DNA of 64,000 nt from JALYYC01 sp039922495. Lineage in GTDB: Bacteria > Chloroflexota > Dormibacteria > CF-121. A model generated the notes under the pieces. The model made no database searches, was not told where the DNA came from, and was given only the letters and a program-made list of their open reading frames with translations. The first letter of the stretch is position 1; every line of letters starts with the position of its first letter. A program made the position numbers and the translations under genes. The stretch covers positions 132,137 to 196,136 of the forward strand of contig JBDTEO010000029.1 of NCBI GenBank assembly GCA_039922495.1, given 5' to 3'. Of this stretch, positions 9,015-19,829 are shown piece by piece.

Positions 9015-9043
9015 TTGACGCGAACAGGCGTTCGTGCTACGGT
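9015..9043 (+). promoter_or_regulatory. Promoter of the LysM (YneA-like) gene with operator in the spacer
   Basis: The -35 TTGACG (9015-9020) and -10 TACGGT (9038-9043) are separated by exactly 17 nt, and LexA box B fills 14 of those 17 nt. Bound LexA would block RNA polymerase directly. The predicted transcript would start close to 9050, leaving only a few nucleotides before the ATG at 9057. Confidence 0.65.
9021..9034. promoter_or_regulatory. LexA box B
   Basis: CGAACAGGCGTTCG is a perfect match to the Gram-positive SOS operator CGAACRNRYGTTCG and sits between the -35 and -10 boxes. Confidence 0.8.
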
Positions 9044-9049
9044 CCGTTG

Positions 9050-9063
9050 CGAACACATGTTCG
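9050..9063. promoter_or_regulatory. LexA box C overlapping the start codon
   Basis: CGAACACATGTTCG is a perfect match to CGAACRNRYGTTCG. The ATG at 9057-9059 of the LysM gene is inside it, so the operator also covers the transcription start region. Confidence 0.8.
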
Positions 9064-9365
9064 CACCAACCCGCATCGCTCCACACGTCCCGCACCCATA
9101 TCCGCGGCCGCGCCGCCGGCGAGGGCTTGGCCGGGTGATCCTGCTGACGGCGGCCTTACTGGTGGCGTCAGCGCGGCTCGCCTACGGCAGCGGATCAGCG
9201 CACGTCAACACGGTCGTGGTTCACCCCGGCGACAGCGTCTGGACGATCGCCCAATCCCATTACCCGGGGGACCCGCGGTCGCACGTCGACGCCATCCTGG
9301 CGGTCAATCACCTCAGCTCGCCGCGGCTGCTCCCGGGGCAGTCGCTCGTGCTCCCACAAGACTGA
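9057..9365 (+). CDS. Membrane-anchored LysM protein, probable SOS cell-division suppressor (YneA-like)
   Basis: 102-residue protein: a basic N-terminus (PRPRRRRGLG), one transmembrane segment (RVILLTAALLVASARLAYG) and a C-terminal LysM domain (VVHPGDSVWTIAQSHYPGD ... ILAVNHLSSPRLLPGQSLVLP). LysM binds peptidoglycan, so the domain should lie outside the membrane. Size, topology, position next to divergent lexA and the LexA boxes in its promoter all match Bacillus YneA and related SOS-induced division inhibitors. Sequence identity to YneA was not measured, so the function is inferred. The ATG at 9057 is close to the predicted transcription start and has no Shine-Dalgarno. The NUDIX gene follows 14 nt downstream and may share the transcript. 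Confidence 0.85.
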   Translation: MFAPTRIAPHVPHPYPRPRRRRGLGRVILLTAALLVASARLAYGSGSAHVNTVVVHPGDSVWTIAQSHYPGDPRSHVDAILAVNHLSSPRLLPGQSLVLPQD

Positions 9366-9379
9366 CGAGCGCCCCTACC

Positions 9380-9877
9380 ATGAGCGCATCGCTGGTCAGT
9401 CTTGCCTCCCTGTTGGACCGGTATGAGTCGGTGACCCCGCAGGTCCGCGTCGCCGCGGTCATCAGCCGTGAGGGGCGGTTCCTGGTGGTCGAGCATCGCA
9501 AACGGGACCAGCGCTACTGGGTGCTGCCCGGCGGACGCCTGGAGGCGGGCGAGACGCTCAGGGCGGCCCTGCGCCGCGAGGCTCAGGAGGAGCTGGCGCT
9601 CTCGGCACACGTCGGCCGGCTGCTGGCCGTCTACGAGACCCTCAGCCCAGACCGCCATACCGTCAACCTCGCCTTTGCCGTCGACGTCGGTGCGGCCGAG
9701 CCCCGGATCGATTCCGCCGATCCGGTGCTGGCCGGCTGGCAATGGATCGGCCCTAAAGCGCTTGGCCGGGTCGATTTCCGCCCGCCGCTGGCCGAGATGC
9801 TGGCCGAGATGCTGGCGGAGGGCTTCGAAGGCCCGGTTCGGGTGCTGGGGGATACCTGGACCCCGGCGGAGCGGTAA
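9380..9877 (+). CDS. NUDIX hydrolase
   Basis: 165-residue protein with a NUDIX box: GGRLEAGETLRAALRREAQE is followed by ELAL, so the Gly normally found in the final E-x-G-U part is Ala, while the metal-binding REAQEE core is intact. The fold should hydrolyse a nucleoside diphosphate linked to another group; the substrate cannot be named from sequence. It may be co-transcribed with the SOS-controlled LysM gene 14 nt upstream, which would make a housecleaning pyrophosphatase part of the DNA-damage response. A short repeat (LAEMLAEMLAEG) lies near the C-terminus. The ATG at 9380 is the natural start, as homology begins soon after it. Confidence 0.85.
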   Translation: MSASLVSLASLLDRYESVTPQVRVAAVISREGRFLVVEHRKRDQRYWVLPGGRLEAGETLRAALRREAQEELALSAHVGRLLAVYETLSPDRHTVNLAFAVDVGAAEPRIDSADPVLAGWQWIGPKALGRVDFRPPLAEMLAEMLAEGFEGPVRVLGDTWTPAER

Positions 9878-9928
9878 CGTCAGTAATTGAAGATTTTGCG
9901 ACGTTAACTGAGGGACTCGAGTTTCGAG

Positions 9929-10180
9929 CTACAGGTGGGCCTGGACGACCGACGCCAGGCTGGGCCCGAGATCCGGCACCGCCGACGTGATGAACACCAG
10001 GCTCAAGAGCAGCACCATCAACACGGTCGTGACCCGGTAGCTGACGGCACGCTCGACGGCATTGCCGTCGTCGACCAGCACCGCCGGCTCGGCCGACTGC
10101 ACCATGGCCCGCATATCGGTGACCAGGGTGTCCGCCTGGCTGGCGGCCCGGACCGTCCGGATCGGGAGTCCCGTGCTCAC
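9929..10180 (-). CDS. Small single-pass membrane protein coupled to the GAF sensor gene
   Basis: 83-residue protein starting at GTG 10180, which overlaps the TGA of the upstream GAF gene in the sequence GTGA, a typical translational-coupling arrangement. The N-terminal 50 residues are soluble. One transmembrane helix follows (RVTTVLMVLLLSLVFITSAV), with a short tail. I do not recognise a family. The overlap argues that the two products are made together and perhaps work together. Confidence 0.65.
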   Translation of the reverse strand: MSTGLPIRTVRAASQADTLVTDMRAMVQSAEPAVLVDDGNAVERAVSYRVTTVLMVLLLSLVFITSAVPDLGPSLASVVQAHL

Positions 10181-11793
10181 GCGGCTCCTGCGGGAGCGGT
10201 CCGCCTCGACGCGGGGGCGGAGGCCAGCCCTCCGGCGAACAGCAGCGCCAGCCGCTCCGCGAGCAGCTCCAGGACCAGCGTTTCGCCGACGGAAAAGCCA
10301 AAGGGGTCGCGCCGGGCCAGCTGAAGCGTTCCGTCGACGCCGGCACACCGCAGCGGGACGACCGCGACATGGCGCAGGCCGGCGGGAACCAGGTACAAGT
10401 CCTCGGACCGGCGTCCGGTGATCGCCTCGCGGACCACACGACTCGCGGCGATCGCCTCGCCGCTTCGTGTCCCCGCCAGCGCGACCGAGGCCGGCGAGTA
10501 GGCGGCCAGCGGGTCCTGCGATCCGACCACCAGTTCGAGCTCATCGCTGTCCAACCACTCGAGGTGGACGCTGTCCGCGCGCAGAATCCCGCTCAAATCG
10601 GGCAACAGCGCATCGAGAGCGCCGGCATGATCGCTGGCAAACGGGGCGGCAAGACCGGCCAGGCGGTTGGCCTGCTCCATCGCGACGCGGCGGTTCCGTT
10701 GCGCATCGAGGGCCTGCAGACGCGAAAGGGCGACGGCCATCTCCTCGGCAACGGTCCGCACCAGACCGCGGGCCGGGGCATCGAATGCGCCATTGCCCGC
10801 GCCGATGGTGATCAGCGCGGCGAGGGCGCCGTCGAGCAGCACGGGCTGCATCAGCGTCGTCACGCCGGTGGCTGTCCCCGGGAGCGGCCCATTGATCACG
10901 ATCGGCTCGGTCGGATCCATGGCGAGCGTCGGGTTAAAGGTCAGGACCGGGCGTTCGCCTGGACCTAAGCCGCTCCAGCGAACCGCGCGGAACTCGTCCG
11001 AGGCGGCATCCTTGAGCCAGAAAACCCAACCAAAGCCGGGCGTTAGCGGTTCCACGAGGCTGGCCAGCTGGGCGAAGAGCGTGTCCTCGTCGCGAGCGCG
11101 AGCCAGGGCGGAAATCAACCCGCTGAGCCAACTCTGGCGGTCGAGACGCGCCTGGGCGAGGCGCGAGGCGGCCTGCAGATGCTGCACGACCAGCATCACG
11201 GTCAGGACGGAAAAGCCATCCAGCACGCGGGTGAAGATCGCCACCGAGGCAGGGGCGTCGAAGGGGATCAGCAGCATCAAGCCCGCCGGGAGCACCCGGG
11301 GATCGGCAAACCGGACCGCGATCCGCGCGGCGGCAAAGAACACCAGCAGGTGGGCATCGCCGGTGAACGGGGCCGACAGCTGCCCCAGCGTGATGACGAC
11401 CGCGGCATCCGCCAGCGTGAGCAAGACCCGCCGTCCGCGCACCACGCGGCCCGACCGGGACAGCTCGGCATATAGATATAGGTATGCGACGGCGGTCAGC
11501 CCGGCACTGTAGCGGGTCGCCAACGGGACGTTGGGGGCGGCCAGGATTGCCGCGGTCACGCTGAAGACGGCGACCCACAGGGCCAGCGTGAAGACGAAGT
11601 CGCCGCGAACCAGGCCGGGGATGGTCAGACGCCACTCGAGTACGGCGCGACTGATGCCGAGCCAGGTCGCCCGGAGACGCTCGCTAAAGGACGGCCGGTG
11701 CCCGAGCTTGACGGCAGCGGCGGCCGGCCACGCCTGGGTTCGCCGGGATTTCAACCGCTGGACATCGGACGCGCTGAGAGGTTGGCCTTGCAC
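10177..11793 (-). CDS. Membrane protein with two GAF domains
   Basis: 538-residue protein. The first 210 residues hold several hydrophobic helices (for example FVFTLALWVAVFSVTAAILAA and GLTAVAYLYLYA), resembling the membrane part of sensor kinases. Two GAF-type sensor domains follow, at about 230-360 and 385-525. There is no HisKA, HATPase, GGDEF or other output domain, so it may sense a ligand and pass the signal through a partner, possibly the coupled 83-residue membrane protein. The start is GTG at 11793; a GGAG sequence abuts it too closely to be a normal Shine-Dalgarno. Confidence 0.8.
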   Translation of the reverse strand: MQGQPLSASDVQRLKSRRTQAWPAAAAVKLGHRPSFSERLRATWLGISRAVLEWRLTIPGLVRGDFVFTLALWVAVFSVTAAILAAPNVPLATRYSAGLTAVAYLYLYAELSRSGRVVRGRRVLLTLADAAVVITLGQLSAPFTGDAHLLVFFAAARIAVRFADPRVLPAGLMLLIPFDAPASVAIFTRVLDGFSVLTVMLVVQHLQAASRLAQARLDRQSWLSGLISALARARDEDTLFAQLASLVEPLTPGFGWVFWLKDAASDEFRAVRWSGLGPGERPVLTFNPTLAMDPTEPIVINGPLPGTATGVTTLMQPVLLDGALAALITIGAGNGAFDAPARGLVRTVAEEMAVALSRLQALDAQRNRRVAMEQANRLAGLAAPFASDHAGALDALLPDLSGILRADSVHLEWLDSDELELVVGSQDPLAAYSPASVALAGTRSGEAIAASRVVREAITGRRSEDLYLVPAGLRHVAVVPLRCAGVDGTLQLARRDPFGFSVGETLVLELLAERLALLFAGGLASAPASRRTAPAGAA

Positions 11794-11971
11794 CTCCGCC
11801 AGTGTCGCAATCGAACCCTACGGCCCCGGCCGCGAGATGGCGACGGTCCCTTACGAACAGTGTGACGGCGGGCGCTGCGTTCACAACCGGCCCGGCGCAC
11901 GCCGCGTTGCCTAAGCTGGATACGGTGCCCCCTCCTCTCCCCCCTCCCCGACTCGCCGCCGCTGGCCGGCG

Positions 11972-12460
11972 ATGCCGGTTCGCTCGACCGTCCCCGGACT
12001 CGACGCCGCCACCGTCCGTCGCTGGCTCGAGAACCTGCCGCCTGCCGTCGGCTATACCGTGAGTGCCCGGCCGTTGCGCTACCGGCGGGCGCCGCACCTG
12101 GGCGCCTTCTGCTGGTACGACGACCGGTTGATCGAACTCCAGGTGCCCCACCCCTTCAGGGCCTGGAACGAGACCGTCTATCACCGCGCCCATCGCAAAC
12201 CCGGCCAGACCCTGGCCTTCCGCTGGGAAAGCCGCAGCATCCGCTTTCGCACGCGTCGCGAGGTGCTGCGCTTCCTCTACTGCCACGAGTTCTACCACTG
12301 GTATCTGCGCGAGGTGCTGCAGCGAAAGGCGGCCGCCGAGACCGCCTGCGACCGCTTCGCCCTGGCCCATTTCCGGCGGCGGAACCTCGACGTCGACTGG
12401 CCCGCCCTGCTGCCAGGTTATCGCCTCCGAGCGACCCGGCCGCTTTCCCGAACCGCCTGA
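11972..12460 (+). CDS. Predicted zinc metallopeptidase (HExxH)
   Basis: 162-residue protein with the zinc-protease signature HEFYH at residues 105-109 in a helix (FLYCHEFYHWYLREV), and Glu123 or Asp127 downstream as a possible third ligand. No signal peptide or membrane segment is visible, so a cytoplasmic location is likely. The arrangement resembles SprT-like or other small minimal-gluzincin proteins, but I cannot assign a family. It is followed 37 nt later by a P-loop ATPase and then a tyrosine recombinase on the same strand. Confidence 0.7.
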   Translation: MPVRSTVPGLDAATVRRWLENLPPAVGYTVSARPLRYRRAPHLGAFCWYDDRLIELQVPHPFRAWNETVYHRAHRKPGQTLAFRWESRSIRFRTRREVLRFLYCHEFYHWYLREVLQRKAAAETACDRFALAHFRRRNLDVDWPALLPGYRLRATRPLSRTA

Positions 12461-12481
12461 GCCAGCGCCGCTCGAGCGCCT

Positions 12482-12487
12482 TATACT
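12482..12487 (+). promoter_or_regulatory. Predicted -10 box of the P-loop ATPase gene
   Basis: TATACT ends 10 nt before the ATG at 12498, with no Shine-Dalgarno between. No clear -35 is seen. Confidence 0.4.
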
Positions 12488-12497
12488 GATCCGCGTT

Positions 12498-13676
12498 ATG
12501 CCCCAACGCGTAACGCCGCAACAGCAGGCCAATCCATTCCGCTTCGGCCGGATCGTCTTCGGCGAGGCCTTTACCGACCGGGAAGCGGACCTGATGGTGC
12601 TCCAGCGCGAGCTCCGCGATGGCCAGAACGTCCTGATCGAGGCGCCGCGCCGGTTCGGCAAGACGTCGCTGATCCTGGAGGTCAAGCGGCGGCTCGAGGC
12701 CGAGGGCATCCCGGTGGCCTATCTGGACTGCATGCTGGTCCCCTCTCGAGCCCGACTGGCCGACCGGCTCGCCTCCGCCTACCTGCAGGCCTTCAAGAAC
12801 CCGGCCCAGCGCGCCGAAGACTGGGTGGTCCAGCATTTGCGTGCCTTTCGCGTCCGCCCCTCGCTCAGCTTCGACGACCAGGGCCATACCCAGCTGACCT
12901 TCGAGGCGGGCAGCGCCGGCAGCCCCAACCTCGATGCCCTCCTCGAGCAGCTCTTCAGCGAGCCGGAAACGATTGCCAAAGAGCGGAAGGGCCGGCTGGT
13001 GGTCATCCTCGACGAGTTCCAGGACCTGATGGAGCTCGGCCCAGGCCTGCTCCGCTTGCTTCGCGCCGTCATCCAGCAGCAGCAGCACGTCAGCTACGCC
13101 CTTCTTGGCTCACGCCAGGCGCTGTTGCGGAAGGCGGTCCACGAACGGAGCGCGCCGTTACTCAAGATCGCGCGGCCCTATCCGCTCGGGCCACTGCCTC
13201 GGGAGGAGTTCGCCACCTTTCTCACGGCGCGCTTCGAGGACAGTGGACGGCCGGTGCCGCGGGCCACGGTCGAGGCGTTGATCGACTTCACCCGCGGCCA
13301 CCCCAACGACACGCAGGAGGCGGCGCACTTCCTCTGGGAGGTCGCGTTGCTCCCGCTCTCGGCCGACGAGCTGGTCTCGACCGCAATCGCGCGCGTGCTG
13401 GATGCCGAAGGGGCGCAGATGACGGTCCTCTGGCACGACTCGGCGCCGGCGCAACGTAACCTGCTCACGGCGCTTGTCGAGTGGGGCGGTCGCAACATCT
13501 ATAGCGAGGCCTATCGGCGTCACGCCAACCTCGGGCCCGCCACCACCGTCCAGCGCGCGGTGCAGACGCTGCTCGAGCGGGAGCTGGTCGATCTCGAACC
13601 CAGTGGCGCCTACGGCATCAAGGAACGCTTCTTCGAGGAGTGGGTTCGGCGCCGGATCGTTCGCGGGGAGCTTTGA
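12498..13676 (+). CDS. P-loop ATPase of the archaeal/STAND-like ATPase_2 family
   Basis: 392-residue protein. Walker A is APRRFGKTSLI (residues 49-59, the RR-x-GKTS form typical of ATPase_2/MNS-clade ATPases), Walker B is LVVILDEFQDL, followed by a sensor-like LLGSRQ. The C-terminal about 120 residues look like winged-helix DNA-binding or interaction modules (QRNLLTALVEWGG, AVQTLLERELVDLEPSGAYGIKERFFEEWVR). Proteins of this type occur in Archaea and in bacterial stress or mobile-element contexts; the role here is unknown. It sits between a metallopeptidase and a Xer-type recombinase on the same strand. Confidence 0.8.
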   Translation: MPQRVTPQQQANPFRFGRIVFGEAFTDREADLMVLQRELRDGQNVLIEAPRRFGKTSLILEVKRRLEAEGIPVAYLDCMLVPSRARLADRLASAYLQAFKNPAQRAEDWVVQHLRAFRVRPSLSFDDQGHTQLTFEAGSAGSPNLDALLEQLFSEPETIAKERKGRLVVILDEFQDLMELGPGLLRLLRAVIQQQQHVSYALLGSRQALLRKAVHERSAPLLKIARPYPLGPLPREEFATFLTARFEDSGRPVPRATVEALIDFTRGHPNDTQEAAHFLWEVALLPLSADELVSTAIARVLDAEGAQMTVLWHDSAPAQRNLLTALVEWGGRNIYSEAYRRHANLGPATTVQRAVQTLLERELVDLEPSGAYGIKERFFEEWVRRRIVRGEL

Positions 13677-13729
13677 GCTGAAGGCGTTCCACGCATCACG
13701 CCAGTCCGCCTTACAATCGCACAAGCAGC

Positions 13730-14713
13730 GTGCCCACCGCTTCCACCACGTCCCCGCCGCAGGCACCCGCGATCCCGGCCGCACTGGACGGGCGCGTCCG
13801 TACCTTCCTCGAAGCCTGCGAGATCGACCGCAACCTCAGCCCCCTCACCATCCGGCAATACCAGCTCTACCTCGATCACCTGCTGGGGTGGCTGAGCGAA
13901 CGCCATCCCGAGGTCAAAGACCTGGCTGACCTCGATCCCGATGTCGTCCGCGGCTACAAGCTGGCGCTGGCCCGTCACCTCAACGCCCGGACCGGGCGGC
14001 CGCTCGCTCGCGCCACCCAGACCTACTTTCTGATCGCGCTCCGCTCGCTGCTCCGCTACTGGGCGATGCAGGGCCTCGAGGTGATGGCGCCGGACCGCGT
14101 CGAGCTGGGCAAGGCCCAGTCCCGCTCGTTGAAGTTTCTCAACCCGGAGCAGATGCAACGGCTCCTGTCGGCGCCGGATGTCACCGAGGAGCGAGGCCTG
14201 CGCGACCGCGCCCTGCTGGAGACCTTCTTCAGCACCGGGCTGCGGGTCTCCGAGCTCGCCCGGCTCGATCGCGACGGCATCAACCTGCGAACGCGGGAGT
14301 TCAGCGTGGTCGGCAAGGGACGAAAGTCGCGGATCGTCTTTTTGACCGAGGCGGCAACCGACTGGCTCGACCGCTACCTCCATGCCCGCTCGGATCGCTG
14401 GAGGCCGCTCTTCATCCGGACCCGGGGAGACCGCGACCTCAATCCCGACGGCCTGCGGATGCGGATGTCGCCACGATCGATCGAGCGCGTGGTGGAGAAG
14501 TACGTGAAGCTGGCCGGTTTGGCAGTGGCCGCGACGCCGCACACGCTCCGGCATTCCTTCGCCACCGACCTGCTCTCCAACGGCGCCGACCTGCGCGCCG
14601 TCCAGGAGATGCTCGGCCACGCTAACCTCAACACCACGCAGATCTACACCCATGTCACCAACCCACAGCTCCGCGCGGTGCATCGCAAGTTCCATAGCGG
14701 CAATCACGCCTGA
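13730..14713 (+). CDS. XerC/XerD-family tyrosine site-specific recombinase
   Basis: 327 residues with an N-terminal SAM-like core-binding domain (about 20-115) and a C-terminal catalytic domain. The full catalytic set is present: Arg172 (TGLRVSEL), Lys196 (VVGKGRKS), His271 and Arg274 (HTLRHSFATD), His297 (LGHANL) and Tyr306 (TQIYTHV). Length and motifs fit the chromosome-dimer resolution recombinases rather than a phage integrase, and no phage genes or att-like repeats are seen beside it. XerC and XerD cannot be told apart from one copy. The start is GTG at 13730, 12 nt after a TACAAT box. Confidence 0.9.
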   Translation: MPTASTTSPPQAPAIPAALDGRVRTFLEACEIDRNLSPLTIRQYQLYLDHLLGWLSERHPEVKDLADLDPDVVRGYKLALARHLNARTGRPLARATQTYFLIALRSLLRYWAMQGLEVMAPDRVELGKAQSRSLKFLNPEQMQRLLSAPDVTEERGLRDRALLETFFSTGLRVSELARLDRDGINLRTREFSVVGKGRKSRIVFLTEAATDWLDRYLHARSDRWRPLFIRTRGDRDLNPDGLRMRMSPRSIERVVEKYVKLAGLAVAATPHTLRHSFATDLLSNGADLRAVQEMLGHANLNTTQIYTHVTNPQLRAVHRKFHSGNHA

Positions 14714-14721
14714 TCCGCTGC

Positions 14722-14727
14722 TAGCAT
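14722..14727 (+). promoter_or_regulatory. Predicted -10 box of acnA, leaderless spacing
   Basis: TAGCAT ends 7 nt before the acnA ATG; there is no Shine-Dalgarno between them. Confidence 0.45.
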
Positions 14728-14734
14728 CAGATCG

Positions 14735-17448
<2,714 letters not shown>

Positions 17449-17452
<4 letters not shown>

Positions 17453-18588
17453 CGCGCGAACACCGCCAGTTGCGACAGGGTGTTGACGTCCGTAAAGGGC
17501 AACGCCGTCTCGCTTTTCGTTTTGACGCTGTAGGCGAAGACCTTACCGGTGGTCGTGGTCGGCCCCCCGAGGCACTCGCCGCTGCACGGCTGCTCTTCCA
17601 GGTACCAGAGGGTCTCGGGGGTCACAAAGACCGGATGGGAGCGGGCCTGGCTGGAGGTCGGGTTGACCTGGTGGCCGCTCAGGTCGTAGACCCGCACGTG
17701 CGGGATGAAGCGGGTGTCGAAGTCGGCAAACGCGATCGCGCCGCCATCGGGCGAGACCGCCGGATCGTACCAGCGCAGGCCGGCGACCAGGGTGCCGACG
17801 GCCGTCGCCGCCGCATCCCAGGCGCGGACCCCCGATTGGTCGCGGTAATACAGCCGGTCGGTGCTCCGGGCCCAGACCGCCATCGTCGCGTTGGAGCTCG
17901 TGCCCGAGGGCGGCACGAAGGCCACCGTGTTGTCGCCCGTTCGCAAGACCAGGAACTGCCCGGTTTCGGGGGCGGTGCCCTGGTTTCCGACGAAGGTATC
18001 GACCATCAACAGGAAGTGGTCATCGGGCGCGTATTCCAGCCGCACCTGGTCGTCACGCGAGAGGCCCCGGCCCGGGATCGCATTTAGGCTCCGTTTCGTC
18101 TCCTGATCCCCGCTCCGGATATGCAGCGTGGCCTTGCCCGAGGTCGCGTCGTGCTCGAGGTACGCCAGGCGGGAGCCGTCGTGGCTGTACGCGAGTGCCA
18201 TGACCTGTCCCGGCGCTGAAACCTCGACCGTGCTGGCGCGCGAGCTCAGGTCGAAGCTCATGATGCGGCTCGTTCCCTGGTTGCTGGAGTCGATGTAGGC
18301 GATCTTCTCGGCCGAGATGAAGCGGGGCTCCGGCGCAAACCCACTCGGAAGGGAGACCAGCCGCTGCGGCGCGCTACTCGCCGAGTCGTACAAAAAGATG
18401 TCGCTCGAGGATCCACCCGACGCGGTAAAGAGGATCCGAAAGCCGGTCGACGCCGGGGTGGCGGTCGTGGTTTCCGAAGGCCTGACCGCACTGGAGGGGC
18501 TGGGCGAGGGACTCGATGGCGCGGCACAGGCTGCCACGACGACAGGGAGGAGTGCCAGAACGGCGGGCAGCCGGTTTCGTGTGTTCAG
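17449..18588 (-). CDS. Beta-propeller lipoprotein (PD40/TolB-like repeats), likely CTG start
   Basis: From a CTG at 18588 the product begins MNTRNRLPAVLALLPVVVAA-C, a complete lipoprotein signal peptide with lipobox Cys at residue 21. A Ser/Pro/Thr-rich linker follows, then repeats of the PD40/TolB beta-propeller type (YSHDGSRLAYLE, VSPDGGAIAFADFD). The first canonical codon, GTG at 18537, would cut into the signal peptide, and an in-frame TAG at 18603-18601 rules out a start further upstream. A TAGAAT box ends 9 nt before the CTG. The protein should be anchored outside the membrane; the binding partner is unknown. The gene ends in the CTAG shared with acnA. Confidence 0.8.
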
Positions 18589-18597
18589 CCTCCGGGG

Positions 18598-18603
18598 ATT
18601 CTA
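18598..18603 (-). promoter_or_regulatory. Predicted -10 box of the beta-propeller lipoprotein gene
   Basis: TAGAAT on the minus strand ends 9 nt before the proposed CTG start at 18588. Its first three bases are also the in-frame TAG that limits the reading frame. Confidence 0.45.
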
Positions 18604-18748
18604 CCGGGACGTGTCGGGATGGGGCGCTCCCGGTCACATCGAGTGACATCATCTTCGCGCCATGTTCCCATGCCGGAACAAGGCTGCGCGCTTCGTTACG
18701 TTTGAGCGGGGCTACCTTGCGGTCTGCGTTGCAGTCAGTAGGAGATTC

Positions 18749-19282
18749 ATGCCAACCGTACGGTTTTCGCCCAGGCTGCGTTGTAGGGGCGGTCAAACGA
18801 TGACCGAGTTCGCCCTGGTCGTTCCCGTGCTCGTCGTGCTTATCATGGGCGTCCTCGACGGGGCCCTGCTGATGTTCAGTGTTGGTACGGCGCGCTACGC
18901 GAGCGCGGAAGGCTCGCGGATCGGCGCCACGCTCGGCAATGCGGCCAGCGCCGACAGCCAGGTGATGCAGAGCGTCCGCAACACCGTGAGCGGGACGCAA
19001 CTGTTCACGGTCGACGAAGTCGATATCTACCGGGTCAGCCAGGATGGCAACGGCATCTTGAGCCAGGATCCCAGCCACATCAACCGCTACCTGCTGAACG
19101 GGACCCCGATTGGCCCGATCGCCTGGCCGGAATCGACCCGGAACGTCGGCAACGGAACCAGTGACTTCTTCGGGATCACGATCAAGTACACGTACACCTG
19201 GAAAGCCGGGTTCTTCGCGCCGCTGGGCCCGGTCAAGACAACCGCCGTCTCCTACGTCCGGCTGGAGCCCCAGAGTTACTGA
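18749..19282 (+). CDS. TadE-like pseudopilin family protein 1
   Basis: 177-residue protein with the TadE-like N-terminus: a short basic leader, then GGQTMTEFALVVPVLVVL continuing as a hydrophobic helix with the conserved Glu just before it, followed by an extracytoplasmic domain. TadE/TadF/TadG proteins belong to tight-adherence (Flp) pilus and related secretion systems. An AGGAG Shine-Dalgarno 4 nt upstream fixes the ATG at 18749. It is the first of three similar genes packed head to tail; no Tad ATPase (TadA), TadB/TadC or Flp pilin is present in the window. Confidence 0.85.
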   Translation: MPTVRFSPRLRCRGGQTMTEFALVVPVLVVLIMGVLDGALLMFSVGTARYASAEGSRIGATLGNAASADSQVMQSVRNTVSGTQLFTVDEVDIYRVSQDGNGILSQDPSHINRYLLNGTPIGPIAWPESTRNVGNGTSDFFGITIKYTYTWKAGFFAPLGPVKTTAVSYVRLEPQSY

Positions 19283-19283
19283 C

Positions 19284-19829
19284 ATGAAGCAGATCACCTC
19301 ACGGGCACGGAAGCGCGGCCAGTCCCTGGCCGAGATGGCGGTCGTCATCCCCGTCTTGTTCTTCCTGCTGATGGGAGGCTTTGACGCGAGCGTCATGATC
19401 GCGGACAAGATCACGGCCGGGTACGCGGTCCGGCAAGGCGCCCGCCTCGCGGCCGAGATCGGCGGCTCCCAAACGCAGGGCCCACTGGTCACGACGTCTA
19501 CCGTCGACCAGCAGATCGTTCGGAATGTCCTGGCGGTCACGCGAGGCCTGACGTCAGCGCAGCCGATCGAGATTGACATCTACCTGCCATCGAAGGCTGA
19601 TGGAACCTACACGGCCGGCGACCCGATCGATCAGTACTTCATCTCGGCCGGCTCGCCGAGTGCCGGCACGCTGACCTTCCCGATCCAGAACCGAAACCAG
19701 ACGCCGCCCAATGAAACCTCAATTGGCGTCCGGATCGTCTGGAAGTATTCGCCACCCGCCGGCATCTTTCCCAAAAACATGCAAATGATGGACTACGCGG
19801 TGATGAAGGCGGCGCCGCTTCTCGTATGA
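19284..19829 (+). CDS. TadE-like pseudopilin family protein 2
   Basis: 181-residue protein starting 1 nt after the TGA of the previous gene. It has a basic N-terminus (SRARKRGQ), then SLAEMAVVIPVLFFLLMGG with the conserved Glu and hydrophobic helix of the TadE family, and an external domain of about 140 residues. It is related in plan to the preceding gene, suggesting minor-pilin-like partners that form a heterocomplex. The stop overlaps the next gene's start (ATGA). Confidence 0.85.
   Translation: MKQITSRARKRGQSLAEMAVVIPVLFFLLMGGFDASVMIADKITAGYAVRQGARLAAEIGGSQTQGPLVTTSTVDQQIVRNVLAVTRGLTSAQPIEIDIYLPSKADGTYTAGDPIDQYFISAGSPSAGTLTFPIQNRNQTPPNETSIGVRIVWKYSPPAGIFPKNMQMMDYAVMKAAPLLV

Larger units (their letters stand above)
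8754..9056. other. lexA-LysM intergenic regulatory region
   Basis: This 303-nt stretch lies between divergent lexA and the LysM gene. I see no convincing coding region. The right-hand 65 nt hold a promoter and three LexA-type boxes (listed separately). A possible weak minus-strand -10 (TACGAT, 8880-8875) could serve lexA, but no good -35 goes with it. Confidence 0.6.

Noticed and set aside
8891..9379. Upstream extension of the NUDIX reading frame
   Set aside because: The extension crosses the LexA boxes and the LysM gene; homology begins at ATG 9380.
9875..9906. Inverted repeat TAACGTC / GACGTTA after the NUDIX gene, considered as a terminator
   Set aside because: Only a 7-bp stem with an 18-nt loop and no T tract; too weak to call.
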